Numbered from the stretch's first letter, positions 8,411-18,005 are shown. The stretch is DNA of 52,840 nt from Oligella ureolytica DSM 18253 (GCF_000373745.1 NZ_KB892290.1:1-52840), one strand, 5' to 3'. A program made the numbers and translations. The notes: generated by a model not told the origin, from the letters alone.

Positions 8411-9721
8411 ATGTCTACGTCAGGCAGCCTAAGCACCCTTCTGGTACAGCGACTGGAAACAGCGCTGGGGGTAACGCTGTCTGCACAAGGGCATTTACAG
8501 GCGGCACGCAGCCAGCAGGGTATTTTACCTACCGGCCAGCCTCCGCGCATCGAGGCCACCGAAGACACCACCAAGGCGCAGGCCCAGGGTGGCAGTTTCC
8601 AGTCTGTTGCCAAGGCCCTGCAGGCAAACCCGGCTTTGCAAGCCCGCGCCAGCAGCGCTGCCGATGCCGCCGGTTTTTTATTGCAACGCGGTGTCACGCA
8701 ACCCGCTTCTTCTCCGCCCGAATCCACCTCTACCCGCTGGAGCACTGCCGCCCGCCAGTTAACCCAATGGCTTGAACACTTGCCAACGCAGGCAACACCC
8801 TTGCGTAACCCCGGCAATTTGCCGCTTATTCCGCAATCTCCCCGGGTTTTGTTAACGTATTTGGGGCAAGGCCAGCATAATACGGCGTTATCCGGCAGTG
8901 GCACCGCAACGGCAAACCCGCCCGCCAGTGCCAATGCACAGCAGGCCGCCCCCATTATTCCACGTGCCGAAATGATGAACGCCCTGGCCTCCAGCCTGTT
9001 TTCATCGGTCATACGGCAAGTGCTGGTACGGGAAATTGGCCAGGCAGGGCTGTCGTATGAAGCCACCCTATGGCAAACCTTAAAAAGCAATGGCAACCTG
9101 GCTTCACTGGCACAGCACCCCAAAGCCATTTTGCTGAAACAGCAAGCGGCCTCAGGCCCTACTTTATTTGCACCATCCACGGGGGCCGAGGGGGCCATGC
9201 CAACCCTGAACGGGGCTTTGGCCAACCTGGTGCGCCAGCAGCTTGATGCCTACCAGCAGCAGTATATTGTATGGCAGGGCGAGGCCTGGCAAGGCGCGCC
9301 CATGACATGGGAAATCCAGAAAGAAAACGCATCTGCCCTGCCCTTTTTTGCCAGCCCGGAAGAAGCCGGGCAAGAGTCAAACACAGAAGCAAACGACACC
9401 CCCAGCGAAGAGACGGCCCATACTGGCGGCACCACCCCCTGGACAACCACCCTAACGCTTGATTTACCCCATTTGGGAAAAATGCGCATTCAATTGCAAA
9501 TTGTGAACGAGCATATCCAGGCACAGTATTTGTTGCTTGACAACCCCATCCTTAAAGACAGGCGAAGCGCCGCTTCTTTGCTTATGGAGCGCATGCCCGA
9601 GTTCAAACAGCGGCTTGAGGCGCTGGGCCTGCAACCGCAGGGTTTTGAGATTTTTACCGAACCCAGCCAGCCAGACCCGCAGCAACCACCCCTTGAAAAG
9701 GTAAACGAAAATGCCTTCTAA
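8411..9721 (+). CDS. FliK-domain flagellar hook-length-control-like protein
   Basis: A 436-residue protein with a long Ala/Gln/Pro-rich N-terminal part and a folded C-terminus. The segment LPHLGKMRIQLQIVNEHIQA, then LLDNPILKDRRSAASLLMERMP and FKQRLEALGLQPQGFEI (about residues 355-420), matches the C-terminal FliK/Flg_hook domain pattern. The bona fide fliK is at 15980-17365 in the fliFGHIJK operon, so this is a second, divergent FliK-domain protein. It begins 9 bp after the fliT-like gene and overlaps fhlB by 11 bp. The pairing with an FlhB-like C-domain suggests a role in export substrate switching, but that is inference. Confidence 0.75.
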   Translation: MSTSGSLSTLLVQRLETALGVTLSAQGHLQAARSQQGILPTGQPPRIEATEDTTKAQAQGGSFQSVAKALQANPALQARASSAADAAGFLLQRGVTQPASSPPESTSTRWSTAARQLTQWLEHLPTQATPLRNPGNLPLIPQSPRVLLTYLGQGQHNTALSGSGTATANPPASANAQQAAPIIPRAEMMNALASSLFSSVIRQVLVREIGQAGLSYEATLWQTLKSNGNLASLAQHPKAILLKQQAASGPTLFAPSTGAEGAMPTLNGALANLVRQQLDAYQQQYIVWQGEAWQGAPMTWEIQKENASALPFFASPEEAGQESNTEANDTPSEETAHTGGTTPWTTTLTLDLPHLGKMRIQLQIVNEHIQAQYLLLDNPILKDRRSAASLLMERMPEFKQRLEALGLQPQGFEIFTEPSQPDPQQPPLEKVNENAF

Positions 9722-9992
9722 CCTTCCTCCCGACCGTCGCAAATCAGCGGTAACGCTGGCCTATCTGGCAACAGATACGGCCCCCAGGGTAGTGGCCAAG
9801 GGTTATGGCAATGTGGCGCAAAGTATTATAGAGCTGGCAAAAAAAAATAACGTACCCGTGCATGAGTCTGCCGAGCTGGTATCGTTATTAATGCAGGTAG
9901 ACCTTGACCAGAAAATCCCGCCACAGCTTTACACCGCCGTGGCCGAACTGCTGGCCTGGATCTATTCGCTGGAAGCCGCGCAAGAAAATTAA
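9711..9992 (+). CDS. FhlB/FlhX, stand-alone FlhB C-terminal-domain homologue
   Basis: A 93-residue protein that aligns by eye with the C-terminal half of FlhB after its autocleavage site. Compare AVTLAYLATDTAPRVVAKGYG here with AVALKYEEAGNTAPVVVAKG in the FlhB of this window, and LYTAVAELLAWIYSLE with LFTAVAQVLAWVYQLR. No NPTH motif is present, so it corresponds only to the released FlhB-CC piece. Such proteins can substitute for the FlhB C-terminal fragment in export in other bacteria. It overlaps the preceding FliK-domain gene by 11 bp (ATG at 9711), suggesting translational coupling. It converges on fliE with overlapping stop codons. Confidence 0.85.
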   Translation: MPSNLPPDRRKSAVTLAYLATDTAPRVVAKGYGNVAQSIIELAKKNNVPVHESAELVSLLMQVDLDQKIPPQLYTAVAELLAWIYSLEAAQEN

Positions 9993-10369
9993 ATAGGCAT
10001 GCTGGCTATGGTTTGATAGGCCTGCACCAGCTTGTTGCGTACCTGAATGGCGGTCTGGAACCCGATACTGGCTTTTTGCATGTCTATCATGACATCGTTA
10101 AGGGAAATGCCCGGCTGCCCGGCCATGAATTGTTCTGATTTATAAGTGGCCGCTTTTTGGGTGGCGGCAATATCTTTCATGGCGGCACTTAAGGCCGAGG
10201 CAAAAGAAGGCGCATCGCCAGAAGCGGCCTGAGCCTGGCTGGCGCTGGCAACCTGCCCCATTGATAGCGGTGTAAGCATGCGGCCGGCACGGGCGCCTTC
10301 TGTCAGGGCCTGCATTTGTTGCTGCAGGCCGGCTATACCCGAATGCGTGAGTGGTGAAAGGGGTTGCAT
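9989..10369 (-). CDS. fliE: Flagellar hook-basal body protein FliE
   Basis: A 126-residue protein linking the MS ring to the rod, and the first rod-type substrate exported. The C-terminal half (SLNDVMIDMQKASIGFQTAI, then QVRNKLVQAYQTIASMPI) is the conserved FliE block. The N-terminal Gln/Ala/Ser-rich part is variable. It is transcribed away from fliF with about 220 bp between their starts. Its TAA and the TAA of fhlB share the palindromic TTAA at 9989-9992. Confidence 0.94.
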   Translation of the reverse strand: MQPLSPLTHSGIAGLQQQMQALTEGARAGRMLTPLSMGQVASASQAQAASGDAPSFASALSAAMKDIAATQKAATYKSEQFMAGQPGISLNDVMIDMQKASIGFQTAIQVRNKLVQAYQTIASMPI

Positions 10370-10546
10370 AAAACTCTCTTATAAGCAATTTAACATCAAT
10401 GATACGGTATTGGTTTTTTTTTAATGGCCGGAACAAGCCAAAAAACCCCCGCTTATACCTCTGATTGTTTTAAGCCCCCGCAGGTGATAATGTCTGCCTG
10501 GCTTCATTTACTGAAATTTTTGTTGTTTTACATGGTCACTTCTGCA

Positions 10547-10562
10547 TATGCCTATTGGCATA
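10547..10562. promoter_or_regulatory. Perfect inverted repeat between fliE and fliF
   Basis: TATGCC-TATT-GGCATA, a perfect 6-bp inverted repeat, lies 30 bp upstream of the fliF ATG in the divergent fliE/fliF intergenic region. It could be an operator or an RNA hairpin in the fliF leader. I could not match it to a known regulator, and no convincing sigma-54 or FlhDC site was identified in this region. Confidence 0.35.
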
Positions 10563-10592
10563 CGGGTCGGTTATTAAGGGCAAGGGGGTCAC

Positions 10593-12224
10593 ATGACTAA
10601 CCTTGAAAAACTGACAGCACGCTTTCCCTTCCTAGAACGTCTGGCTGCCTTGCCACGCCCTGTTTTACTGGGTGCAGCGGCTGGGCTGGTGGCGCTGGTT
10701 ATTGTTAGCCTGTTATGGCTGCGTGACCCCGAATACAAAGTCCTGTTTTCCAATTTGCAAGACAAAGACGGCGGCGCCATTGTGAGCGCACTGGGCAAGC
10801 TTAATGTACCCTACCGTTTTAACAATAACGGCTCTGCCATTCTGGTACCCGGCGATCAAGTGCATGCAACCCGCATGATGCTGGCCGAACAGGGCCTGCC
10901 CCAGGGTGGCGGGGTTGGTTTTGAATTGATGGATAACCCCCAGTTCGGGGCCAGCCAGTTTGCCGAACAGGTAACCTATCAGCGTGCCGTTGAAGGCGAG
11001 CTGGCCCGCTCAATAGAGGCCATGCATTCCGTGGAAACCGCCCGGGTTCACCTGGCCATTCCAAAGCAAACCCTGTTTGTGCGTGACCGTAAACAGCCTA
11101 CCGCTTCCGTATTGCTTAATTTAAGCCCCGGCCGCAGCATGACCGACGGGCAAATTGCCGCCATTGCCTGGTTAATCGCTTCCAGCGTGCCGGGCCTGAA
11201 TGCCGACCAGGTTTCCATTGTTGACCAAAGCGGCCGTTTGCTGTCTTCGGGCGGCAATCTTGATGGCCTTGGGCAGCAACAAACCCATTTAAAATTTACC
11301 GAAGAACTTGAGCAACGCCTGGGCGCCCGGATTATTTCCATTTTAACCCCCGTGGTTGGCCGCAATAATGTGCATGCCCAGGTCAGTGCCGAAGTGGATT
11401 TTGCCCAGCGCGAACAAACCTCTGAAGTGTACCGGCCCAACCAGAAGCCCGATGAAGCGGCCATTCGCAGCGAACAAACCAATAAAACCGCCCAGGCCGG
11501 CAGCCAGACAGCCAGCGGCATTCCGGGTGCGCTTTCCAATGAGCCGCCCAGCCAGCCGGTCGCCCCCATAACGGCCCCCAACCAGGCCGCCAATGCCACC
11601 GGCAACCAGCCGGGTGCCGTAGTGCTTAACCCAACCAGCCAAACCGAGAATGCCACCATTAACTATGAGCTGGACCGCACCATCAGCCATATCAAGAATG
11701 CGGTGGGTGCCATTAACCGCCTGTCGGTTGCGGTGGTGGTTAATTACACCGAAGATGAAAACGGCACCCCTGCCCCGCTGTCTGCCGAAATCATGCAGCA
11801 AATCAACACCCTGGTGCGGGAAGCCATTGGTTTTTCTGCCGAACGCGGTGACAGCCTGAATGTGGTTAACAGCCTGTTTTCTGATGCGGAACCCGCCCTG
11901 CCGGTATGGAAAGACCCCGACATAATCGCACTGGCAAAAACACTGGGGCAATATTTCCTGCTTTTCATTGCCCTTATGCTGATCTGGTTTAAAGGCATCA
12001 AGCCTTTCCTGAAGGCCCTGCAGCAACAGAAAAAAACCGAGCTTGCCAATCAGCAGGCGCTTATCCGTAAAGAAGAAGAGGCCCGGGAAGCCAAGAACCA
12101 GGAACCGGTCAAGCATGATCATTATGAAGACAACCTGAAAATCGTGAAAGAACTGGCCGCGCAAGACCCACGCGCCGTTGCCATGGTACTGCGCACATGG
12201 ATGAATGAAAATGACGGAAAATAA
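10593..12224 (+). CDS. fliF: Flagellar MS-ring protein FliF
   Basis: A 543-residue inner-membrane protein that assembles the MS ring, the base of the motor. The first membrane segment (VLLGAAAGLVALVIVSLLWL, about residues 25-44) is followed by YscJ/FliF ring-building motifs such as QYQRAVEGELARSI-like QVTYQRAVEGELARSIEAM and VHLAIPKQTLFVRD. The second membrane segment is near residue 450 (YFLLFIALMLIWF). The C-terminal tail ending VAMVLRTWMNENDGK is the FliG-binding region. AAGGGGG precedes the ATG. It is the first gene of fliFGHIJK and overlaps fliG by 20 bp. Confidence 0.97.
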   Translation: MTNLEKLTARFPFLERLAALPRPVLLGAAAGLVALVIVSLLWLRDPEYKVLFSNLQDKDGGAIVSALGKLNVPYRFNNNGSAILVPGDQVHATRMMLAEQGLPQGGGVGFELMDNPQFGASQFAEQVTYQRAVEGELARSIEAMHSVETARVHLAIPKQTLFVRDRKQPTASVLLNLSPGRSMTDGQIAAIAWLIASSVPGLNADQVSIVDQSGRLLSSGGNLDGLGQQQTHLKFTEELEQRLGARIISILTPVVGRNNVHAQVSAEVDFAQREQTSEVYRPNQKPDEAAIRSEQTNKTAQAGSQTASGIPGALSNEPPSQPVAPITAPNQAANATGNQPGAVVLNPTSQTENATINYELDRTISHIKNAVGAINRLSVAVVVNYTEDENGTPAPLSAEIMQQINTLVREAIGFSAERGDSLNVVNSLFSDAEPALPVWKDPDIIALAKTLGQYFLLFIALMLIWFKGIKPFLKALQQQKKTELANQQALIRKEEEAREAKNQEPVKHDHYEDNLKIVKELAAQDPRAVAMVLRTWMNENDGK

Positions 12225-13209
12225 AATGGAACAGTGCGCTGTTCTGCTAATGTCAATTGGTGAAGAAACAGCGGCCGAAGTGTTGAAATACCTGAATTCG
12301 ACCGAGGTACAGGAAATTGGCGCGGCCATGATTAACGTCAAAAACCTGACACGCAATCATGTCAATGACGTGATGGAACAGTTTCGTAAAGATGCCGACC
12401 AGTTCATGTCGGTTAACCTGGCTTCTGAAGAATATATCCGCAATATCCTTAGCAAGGCGCTGGGTGCCGACCGCGCCGCCGGTATCCTGGAAGATATTTT
12501 TGACCTGACCAAGCAGGAAAGTGGCATAGAAGCGCTTAACCAGCTGGAACCGGCCAATATTGCCGAGCTGATTGGTGGCGAGCACCCGCAAATTATTGCC
12601 ACGATTATGGTCCACCTGGACCGCGACCTGGCCGCAGACACGCTGGCCCTGCTTACCGAACGGGTGCGCAATGACGTGATTGTACGTATTGCGACCTTTG
12701 GCGGGGTACAGCCCACGGCCCTGCGTGAGCTTACCGAAGTGCTTAATAACATGCTTTCCGGCCAGACTTCCAAGCGCAGCAAAATGGGTGGTATCCGTGC
12801 TGCCGCCGAAATTCTTAACACCATGACATCCAACCTGGAAAGCGCCATGGTTGAACACCTGCGTGAACGTGACCCCGAGCTGGCACAGCGCATCCAGGAA
12901 GAAATGTTTACCTTTGAAAACATGGCCGACCTTGACGATCTCGCCATCCAGGCCATCCTTAACGAGGTTACCGATAACAATACACTGACACTGGCACTGA
13001 AAGGCGCCAGTGAAAGCGTTCGCGAACACTTCTTCAAGAATATGTCCAACCGTGCCGCACAAATGCTGCGCGACGAACTGGAAGACATGCAGAAGGTCCG
13101 TGCTTCGGTTGTGGCCGCCGAACAGAAAATCATTATCCAGGTGGCCCGTCGTTTGGCCGATAGCGGCCAGATTACCTTAAGCAAGGCAGAAGACGATGAC
13201 TACATCTAA
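12205..13209 (+). CDS. fliG: Flagellar motor switch protein FliG
   Basis: A 334-residue rotor protein of the C ring that contacts MotA and transmits torque. Visible elements are the N-terminal FliF-binding domain (CAVLLMSIGEETAAEVLKYL), the middle-domain motif GGEHPQIIATIM (EHPQ motif contacting FliM) and a C-terminal domain with DDLAIQAILNEV and charged residues around SESVREHFFKNMSNRAAQML. The ATG at 12205 overlaps the end of fliF. ATGs at 12211 and 12226 are plausible alternatives, and alignment to known N-termini slightly favours 12211. It overlaps fliH by 14 bp. Confidence 0.96.
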   Translation: MKMTENKMEQCAVLLMSIGEETAAEVLKYLNSTEVQEIGAAMINVKNLTRNHVNDVMEQFRKDADQFMSVNLASEEYIRNILSKALGADRAAGILEDIFDLTKQESGIEALNQLEPANIAELIGGEHPQIIATIMVHLDRDLAADTLALLTERVRNDVIVRIATFGGVQPTALRELTEVLNNMLSGQTSKRSKMGGIRAAAEILNTMTSNLESAMVEHLRERDPELAQRIQEEMFTFENMADLDDLAIQAILNEVTDNNTLTLALKGASESVREHFFKNMSNRAAQMLRDELEDMQKVRASVVAAEQKIIIQVARRLADSGQITLSKAEDDDYI

Positions 13210-13987
13210 TGATAACGGTTTTACCGAAGGCCTGTTAATTGACCCGGTTTTCCGGCAACATGCCGAAGACCGGGCCATAGACGATCCGGCCTGGCAGGCC
13301 TGGGGCATGAACCGTATTTTTGATTTGCAGGAGCTGCAAAAACAACAAGAAGCACAGCCCGACCCCGAACAGCTGCGCCTGCAAGAACTGGCGGCCGAAC
13401 GGCAAAAAACATTAGACCAGGTGCGCGAACAAGGCTATAAAGACGGCCATGCAAAAGGGCTGGCCGAAGGCTTGCAACAGGGACAACAGGAAGGTTACAA
13501 GGAAGGCCACCAACAGGGGCTGGATGACGCAAGCGCCCTGACAGCCTCTTACCAGGCTCGTTTGCTGGCCTTGGGTGAAGAAGCGGCCAAACAGTATGCC
13601 GGGCTTGAACAAACCATGGGGCAAGGCCTGATTGAGCTGGGGTTGTCTATCGCACGGCATATTATCGGGCAGGAACTGAAGCAACACCCCGAACATATTA
13701 TTCCCTTGGTAAAACAGGCGATAAGCCAGCCACCCGGCATGCGCGAAGCGATGGAAGTTCGCCTGCACCCCGGTGACCTGGCTTTAATTGAACAAAGCGG
13801 GCAAATACCGCCATCCGACCACATCCGCCTGATTGCCGATAACGACATGGCTCAGGGTGGCTGGATTGTGCGCACCGCTTACGGTGAAATCAATGCGACC
13901 CTGCAAAACCGCTGGGCCCAGGCGGTTGCCAGCCTGGGCATAACACCCGCTTCTGTACCGCCACCCGGCAAGCCCCCGCATGACTAG
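13196..13987 (+). CDS. fliH: Flagellar assembly protein FliH
   Basis: A 263-residue regulator of the FliI ATPase that tethers it to the C ring. The middle part has the glycine-spaced helical repeats typical of FliH ([20 protein letters not shown] then [12 protein letters not shown], about residues 80-115). The C-terminal domain begins near [20 protein letters not shown]. Upstream are Trp residues in a context like the FlhA/FliN-binding N-terminus. The start overlaps fliG by 14 bp and the end overlaps fliI by 8 bp, suggesting coupled translation. Confidence 0.93.
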   Translation: MTTSNDNGFTEGLLIDPVFRQHAEDRAIDDPAWQAWGMNRIFDLQELQKQQEAQPDPEQLRLQELAAERQKTLDQVREQGYKDGHAKGLAEGLQQGQQEGYKEGHQQGLDDASALTASYQARLLALGEEAAKQYAGLEQTMGQGLIELGLSIARHIIGQELKQHPEHIIPLVKQAISQPPGMREAMEVRLHPGDLALIEQSGQIPPSDHIRLIADNDMAQGGWIVRTAYGEINATLQNRWAQAVASLGITPASVPPPGKPPHD

Positions 13988-15461
13988 CCCTGCCCATGCC
14001 CCTTCTGCTGAAACCGGCCATCCACCTGCCAGCAAGCCAAGTGGCGTTGCTGCCTGGCAAAAGCAGCTGGCCAACAGCGCCGCCCGCATTGTAAACAGTC
14101 CGCAGCAAACCAGTATCGGGCTCATCACCCGGGCCACCGGGCTGGTGCTGGAGGCCTCCGGCCTGACCTTGCCGGTAGGGGCTGCCTGCCGCATCCAGAA
14201 GCAGCCCAATGTCTGGGTTAATGCCGAGGTGGTGGGGTTTCATGACAAGACCCTGTATTTGATGCCTTATGAAGATATTTCCGGCCTGCCACCCAATGCC
14301 CGGGTAGAGGCCCTGGAAGGTGTGTTACCCCCACGGGTAAAAGCCAGTGAGGCAGATGATGACAGCCCCGATACGCTGGGCCGCAAAAGCGGGCAAACCC
14401 TGCCGGTTGGCAATGGGTTGCTGGGCCGGGTGCTGGATGCCCGTGGCAAGCCCCTTGATCATTTGGGCCAGTTAAGCAATAGCTGGACGGCCCCCCTGGC
14501 AGCCACTCCCATCAACCCGCTTGACCGTGCCCCTATTGATACCCCCCTTGATGTGGGGGTCAGGGCCATTAACAGCCTGTTAACCGTGGGCCGTGGCCAG
14601 CGCATGGGGCTGTTTGCCGGTTCGGGCGTGGGCAAGTCGGTGCTGCTGGGCATGATGGCCCGCTACACCAAGGCCGATATTATTGTGGTGGGCCTGATTG
14701 GTGAACGGGGCCGGGAGGTCAAGGAGTTTATTGAACAGAACCTGGGTGCCGATGGTATGGCACGCTCTATTGTGGTGGCCGCCCCGGCGGATGTTTCGCC
14801 TTTGCTGCGAATCCAGGGCTGCCTGTATGCCACCCGGCTGGCCGAGTTTTTTCGGGACCAGGGCAAACATGTGCTGCTGATTATGGATTCCTTAACCCGT
14901 TATGCCATGGCCCAGCGGGAAATTGCGCTGGCTATTGGCGAGCCGCCCGCCACTAAGGGCTATCCGCCCTCGGTGTTTGCCCGCCTGCCCGCCCTGGTGG
15001 AACGGGCCGGTAACGGTAAAGAGCACAATGGCGTGACCAGTGGCTCAATCACCGCTTTTTACACGGTTTTAACCGAAGGCGATGACCAGCAAGACCCGGT
15101 GGCCGATGCCGCCCGGGCCGTACTGGACGGCCATATCGTATTGTCGCGCCAGCTGGCTGAAACCGGCCACTACCCGGCCATTGATATAGAAGCCTCTATT
15201 TCCCGGGTCATGAATGCGGTGGTTGACAAGGCCCATTTTGTGCGCGCACGCAAATTCAAGCAAATGTATTCCCTGTACCAGCGCAACCGTGATTTGCTGG
15301 CGGTTGGCGCCTATAAAAAAGGCAATGACCCTGAAATTGATATGGCGATTGAACGCTACCCTTTCCTGCGCAATTTTTTAATGCAGGAAATTGAAGAATC
15401 GGCCAGCATGGAAGCGTCGGGACAGGCGCTTGGCAGTCTTTTTGCGGACCTGAAACTATGA
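13980..15461 (+). CDS. fliI: Flagellum-specific ATPase FliI
   Basis: A 493-residue F1-beta-like ATPase of the flagellar export apparatus. The Walker A motif is [15 protein letters not shown] around residues 211-224, and Walker B plus its flank is [18 protein letters not shown]. The catalytic-glutamate loop is seen in [15 protein letters not shown]. The N-terminal about 35 residues form a Ser/Pro/Ala-rich extension before the beta-barrel domain. The length is slightly above the E. coli protein (457). Its partners FliH and FliJ are the neighbouring genes. Confidence 0.97.
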   Translation: MTSPAHAPSAETGHPPASKPSGVAAWQKQLANSAARIVNSPQQTSIGLITRATGLVLEASGLTLPVGAACRIQKQPNVWVNAEVVGFHDKTLYLMPYEDISGLPPNARVEALEGVLPPRVKASEADDDSPDTLGRKSGQTLPVGNGLLGRVLDARGKPLDHLGQLSNSWTAPLAATPINPLDRAPIDTPLDVGVRAINSLLTVGRGQRMGLFAGSGVGKSVLLGMMARYTKADIIVVGLIGERGREVKEFIEQNLGADGMARSIVVAAPADVSPLLRIQGCLYATRLAEFFRDQGKHVLLIMDSLTRYAMAQREIALAIGEPPATKGYPPSVFARLPALVERAGNGKEHNGVTSGSITAFYTVLTEGDDQQDPVADAARAVLDGHIVLSRQLAETGHYPAIDIEASISRVMNAVVDKAHFVRARKFKQMYSLYQRNRDLLAVGAYKKGNDPEIDMAIERYPFLRNFLMQEIEESASMEASGQALGSLFADLKL

Positions 15462-15497
15462 TAGTCTTTTGTGTATGCTTAAACTGGAGCAACGGGC

Positions 15498-15962
15498 ATG
15501 TCATCTAACAACAAAACGTTTGAGATGTTGCATGAACTGGCGCAACGCAAGCTTGATGACGCGGGCAAGGCCGTTGGCGCAACCGAGGCCAGCATTACCC
15601 AGGCCCGTAAACAGCTTGAAATGTTAAGCGGCTATAAAGCCGATTACCTTCAAACGCTGCAGGCCCGTTTGCAGGAAGGGATGAATTCCACGCAATATAT
15701 CAATTTCCAGAATTTCATTACCAACCTTGATGAAGCCCTGATTCAACAGCATGGCATGATTACGCAACTTGAAAAGCAGGCGGAACAGGAACGGGCGCAA
15801 TGGCTTGAAATGCGTCGTGAAACCAAATCCATCAACAGCCTGATAGAACGCAACTACCGGCAGCAGCTTATCCACAGCAACCGGCAAGAGCAAAAAATGA
15901 ATGATGAATTCGCTGCTCGTGCCTACCGCGCACAACAGCTCGCACGCAACAGAAGCCGCTAA
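15498..15962 (+). CDS. fliJ: Flagellar export protein FliJ
   Basis: A 154-residue, Gln/Arg-rich protein predicted to be a two-helix antiparallel coiled coil throughout. FliJ inserts into the FliI hexamer like the gamma subunit of F1-ATPase and contacts FlhA. Recognisable parts are LHELAQRKLDDAGKAVG near the start, FQNFITNLDEALIQQ in the centre and a basic C-terminus. It follows fliI by 36 bp and precedes fliK by 17 bp, the normal order. Confidence 0.9.
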   Translation: MSSNNKTFEMLHELAQRKLDDAGKAVGATEASITQARKQLEMLSGYKADYLQTLQARLQEGMNSTQYINFQNFITNLDEALIQQHGMITQLEKQAEQERAQWLEMRRETKSINSLIERNYRQQLIHSNRQEQKMNDEFAARAYRAQQLARNRSR

Positions 15963-15979
15963 CTTTATTGGTATTGACC

Positions 15980-17365
15980 ATGACAATTATCAGCACCCAG
16001 ATCAAAATCAACGCAGGCACCGCCAATATGGCCGCAGAAAACACGGCCAGCCCTGCCGGACAAAACACTTTTTCGGCGCTGCTTGCCATGCAGGCGCCAG
16101 CCACGGCGCCCGCTCCCGTACCCGGCACTGAAAAGGCAACGGCTGCACCAACACCCAATACCGCTGCCGCAGGTACGCAAACCGGCAATACGCAGGCAAA
16201 CCAGGCACCACAGCAAGGCAGCACCAGCCAGCCAGCGGAAACCGCTCAAGCCACTCAAGCCGGCAATGAAACCGTGGCAAATGAAGAAGCGACGGCAGAA
16301 ACCATCCCTGCCAGCGATACACAGGCCGTCAAAACCGGTACCGGCAATAAAAAAGATTTACCCCCGTCACGAATCGGCACGGCTGAAGCCGGTGTAGCCC
16401 TGCCAATTGACGCAGAGGCTGAAGAAAACCCCGGGCTTGCCACTTTGCCCTTTGATAACCCGCTGGTGAATACGGTTTTTGAGCAGCTGATCCAGCCACA
16501 ACGTTTTCTGTCACAGCAACTTGCCCAAAAACAGCGCTTGGCGGAAAACGGCTTGCACAGCGCCCGGCCAGTATTGAATGCCAGCCTGGAAGCGGCTCTG
16601 TCAAACCCTGCCAATGAGCTGGAAAGCCTGCCCGAGGTACTGCAAACCGCCCTGCAACAAAGCGGCAACGCCCTTAAAAAGGCAGCGGTTTTAAATATTA
16701 CTCCTGAAGCCCGGGATAATGGAACCCCCCTGTTTGCCACACAAACAGATGCCAAGGCACTGGCATTTGACAGCCTGTTGCAACAGCAACAACTGCAACA
16801 ATGGCAGGAACAGCAAGGCAAGCTGCCAGGCAGTGCGGCCAATATCACAGAGGTCGCTACCGGTATCAATAGCCAGAATTCCGTAGCGGCAGCCGGGTCA
16901 AGTGCGGCACCACAGGCCGCAGCACTTGCCGTTGGCACTTCGTTTTACCATCCCGGCTGGTCACAGGCCATGGCACAGCAGCTGGCTACCCAGGCCAGCC
17001 TGTTCTTCAGGCAACAGGCCAACGGTACTTATGTAGCGCAAATGCGCCTGGACCCGCCCGAACTGGGCCCGATCAAGGTGTCCATCAGCATCCAGGATGG
17101 TGTGGCACAAGCCGCTTTTACGGCGGCCACGCCGGCTGTGCGCCAGGCCATGGAAAGCGCCCTGGCCGATTTGCACCAGGCCCTGCAGGAAAAAGGCATA
17201 AGCCTGGGCCAGGCACAGGTTGGGCAAGATGACCGCCAGGAAACATTCCAGATGGCACAGGCGCCTACGCATAACAGCGCCCATAGCGATAACACCGAAA
17301 CCCTGCCTGCCGAAACCGTAGCGGCTACCCAGTCCCGTGAAGGCTTAATTAACACTTTTGCCTGA
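15980..17365 (+). CDS. fliK: Flagellar hook-length control protein FliK
   Basis: A 461-residue protein that measures hook length and triggers the export switch through FlhB. It has a long low-complexity N-terminus rich in Ala, Thr, Gln and Pro. The conserved C-terminal domain reads FFRQQANGTYVAQMRLDPPE, then LGPIKVSISIQDGVAQAAF, then VRQAMESALADLHQALQEKG (about residues 340-415). The LDPPELGPIKV block is diagnostic. The ATG at 15980 is chosen over an upstream in-frame TTG at 15968; neither has a strong ribosome site. It is the last gene of the fliF operon. A second FliK-domain gene is at 8411-9721. Confidence 0.92.
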   Translation: MTIISTQIKINAGTANMAAENTASPAGQNTFSALLAMQAPATAPAPVPGTEKATAAPTPNTAAAGTQTGNTQANQAPQQGSTSQPAETAQATQAGNETVANEEATAETIPASDTQAVKTGTGNKKDLPPSRIGTAEAGVALPIDAEAEENPGLATLPFDNPLVNTVFEQLIQPQRFLSQQLAQKQRLAENGLHSARPVLNASLEAALSNPANELESLPEVLQTALQQSGNALKKAAVLNITPEARDNGTPLFATQTDAKALAFDSLLQQQQLQQWQEQQGKLPGSAANITEVATGINSQNSVAAAGSSAAPQAAALAVGTSFYHPGWSQAMAQQLATQASLFFRQQANGTYVAQMRLDPPELGPIKVSISIQDGVAQAAFTAATPAVRQAMESALADLHQALQEKGISLGQAQVGQDDRQETFQMAQAPTHNSAHSDNTETLPAETVAATQSREGLINTFA

Positions 17366-17407
17366 TTACACCCGGCCGGTTAAATCGGGGCCTGAAAGCA
17401 ATGAGCC

Positions 17408-17435
17408 GGAATAAAGGAAAAACCCCCTTTATTCC
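17408..17435 (+). terminator. Perfect 10-bp hairpin between fliK and fliL
   Basis: GGAATAAAGG pairs perfectly with CCTTTATTCC across an 8-base loop. It lies 43 bp after the fliK stop. A T-tract (TTTTTTT) begins about 16 bases after the stem, further away than in a textbook terminator. It probably separates fliFGHIJK from fliLMN-OP-QR. Confidence 0.5.
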
Positions 17436-17501
17436 ATGGTATGCTTTGCCTTTTTTTATGCGAAAATATCATTAACTTTTTAGTATGTTGGCAATTTGTT
17501 C

Positions 17502-18005
17502 ATGAGCACAAATGAAAATAAAGAGAAAAAATCAGGCTCTTTCATGAAAGTCCTGATGATTATTATTCTTAGTTTAGGCATCGGTGGCGGTGGCATATGG
17601 TATTACACCACCCAAATTGCAGCCAGTCCCGTACCCGAGGCCGCCATGCAGCAGCCTCAAGAGCCTGCCGCACAACCGCTTGTCAGTGCCAATCCCATTT
17701 TTCTTGAGCTTGAGCCCTTTACCGTCTCCCTGAACCAGAACGGTTTCTCGCGGGTGCTGTATATTGGCTTTACCCTGCGCTTTGAAGATGAAAACAGCCG
17801 TAAACGGGTAGAAAAGTACTTGCCTGAAGCGCGCAGCCGCATCCTGATTGAACTGTCCAGCCTGAACCCGGAAACCATTCATGACAAGGAAATGCCCCAG
17901 CTTATTAAAGAGTCGGTAAAACGTGTACTGCAACCCGCCTTTGTGCCAGAGGTTTACACGCAGCATATCAACGATGTTCTGTTTACCAATTTTGTTGTGC
18001 AATAA
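17502..18005 (+). CDS. fliL: Flagellar basal body-associated protein FliL
   Basis: A 167-residue single-pass inner-membrane protein associated with the stator. A cytoplasmic N-terminus (NENKEKKSG) precedes one membrane helix (VLMIIILSLGIGGGGIWYY, about residues 16-34). The periplasmic domain ends with the conserved block INDVLFTNFVVQ. The ATG at 17502 is taken because the upstream TTG at 17496 adds only two residues. It starts the fliLMN-OP-QR series and ends 3 bp before fliM. Confidence 0.94.
   Translation: MSTNENKEKKSGSFMKVLMIIILSLGIGGGGIWYYTTQIAASPVPEAAMQQPQEPAAQPLVSANPIFLELEPFTVSLNQNGFSRVLYIGFTLRFEDENSRKRVEKYLPEARSRILIELSSLNPETIHDKEMPQLIKESVKRVLQPAFVPEVYTQHINDVLFTNFVVQ

Noticed and set aside
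8374-9225. 283-codon open frame on the minus strand
   Set aside because: Antisense to the FliK-domain gene; Cys/Ala/Gly-rich low-complexity product with no recognisable motif or ribosome site.
10370-10592. Sigma-54 promoter between fliE and fliF
   Set aside because: No TGGCAC-N5-TTGC-like sequence was found on either strand; the region probably uses FlhDC and sigma-70.
11343-12356. 337-codon open frame on the minus strand
   Set aside because: It is antisense to fliF and fliG, has no recognisable domain and is typical of shadows over coding sequence.
12253-13184. Long open frames on the minus strand opposite fliG
   Set aside because: They mirror the conserved fliG codons and have His/Gly-rich or Ser/Arg-rich shadow composition.
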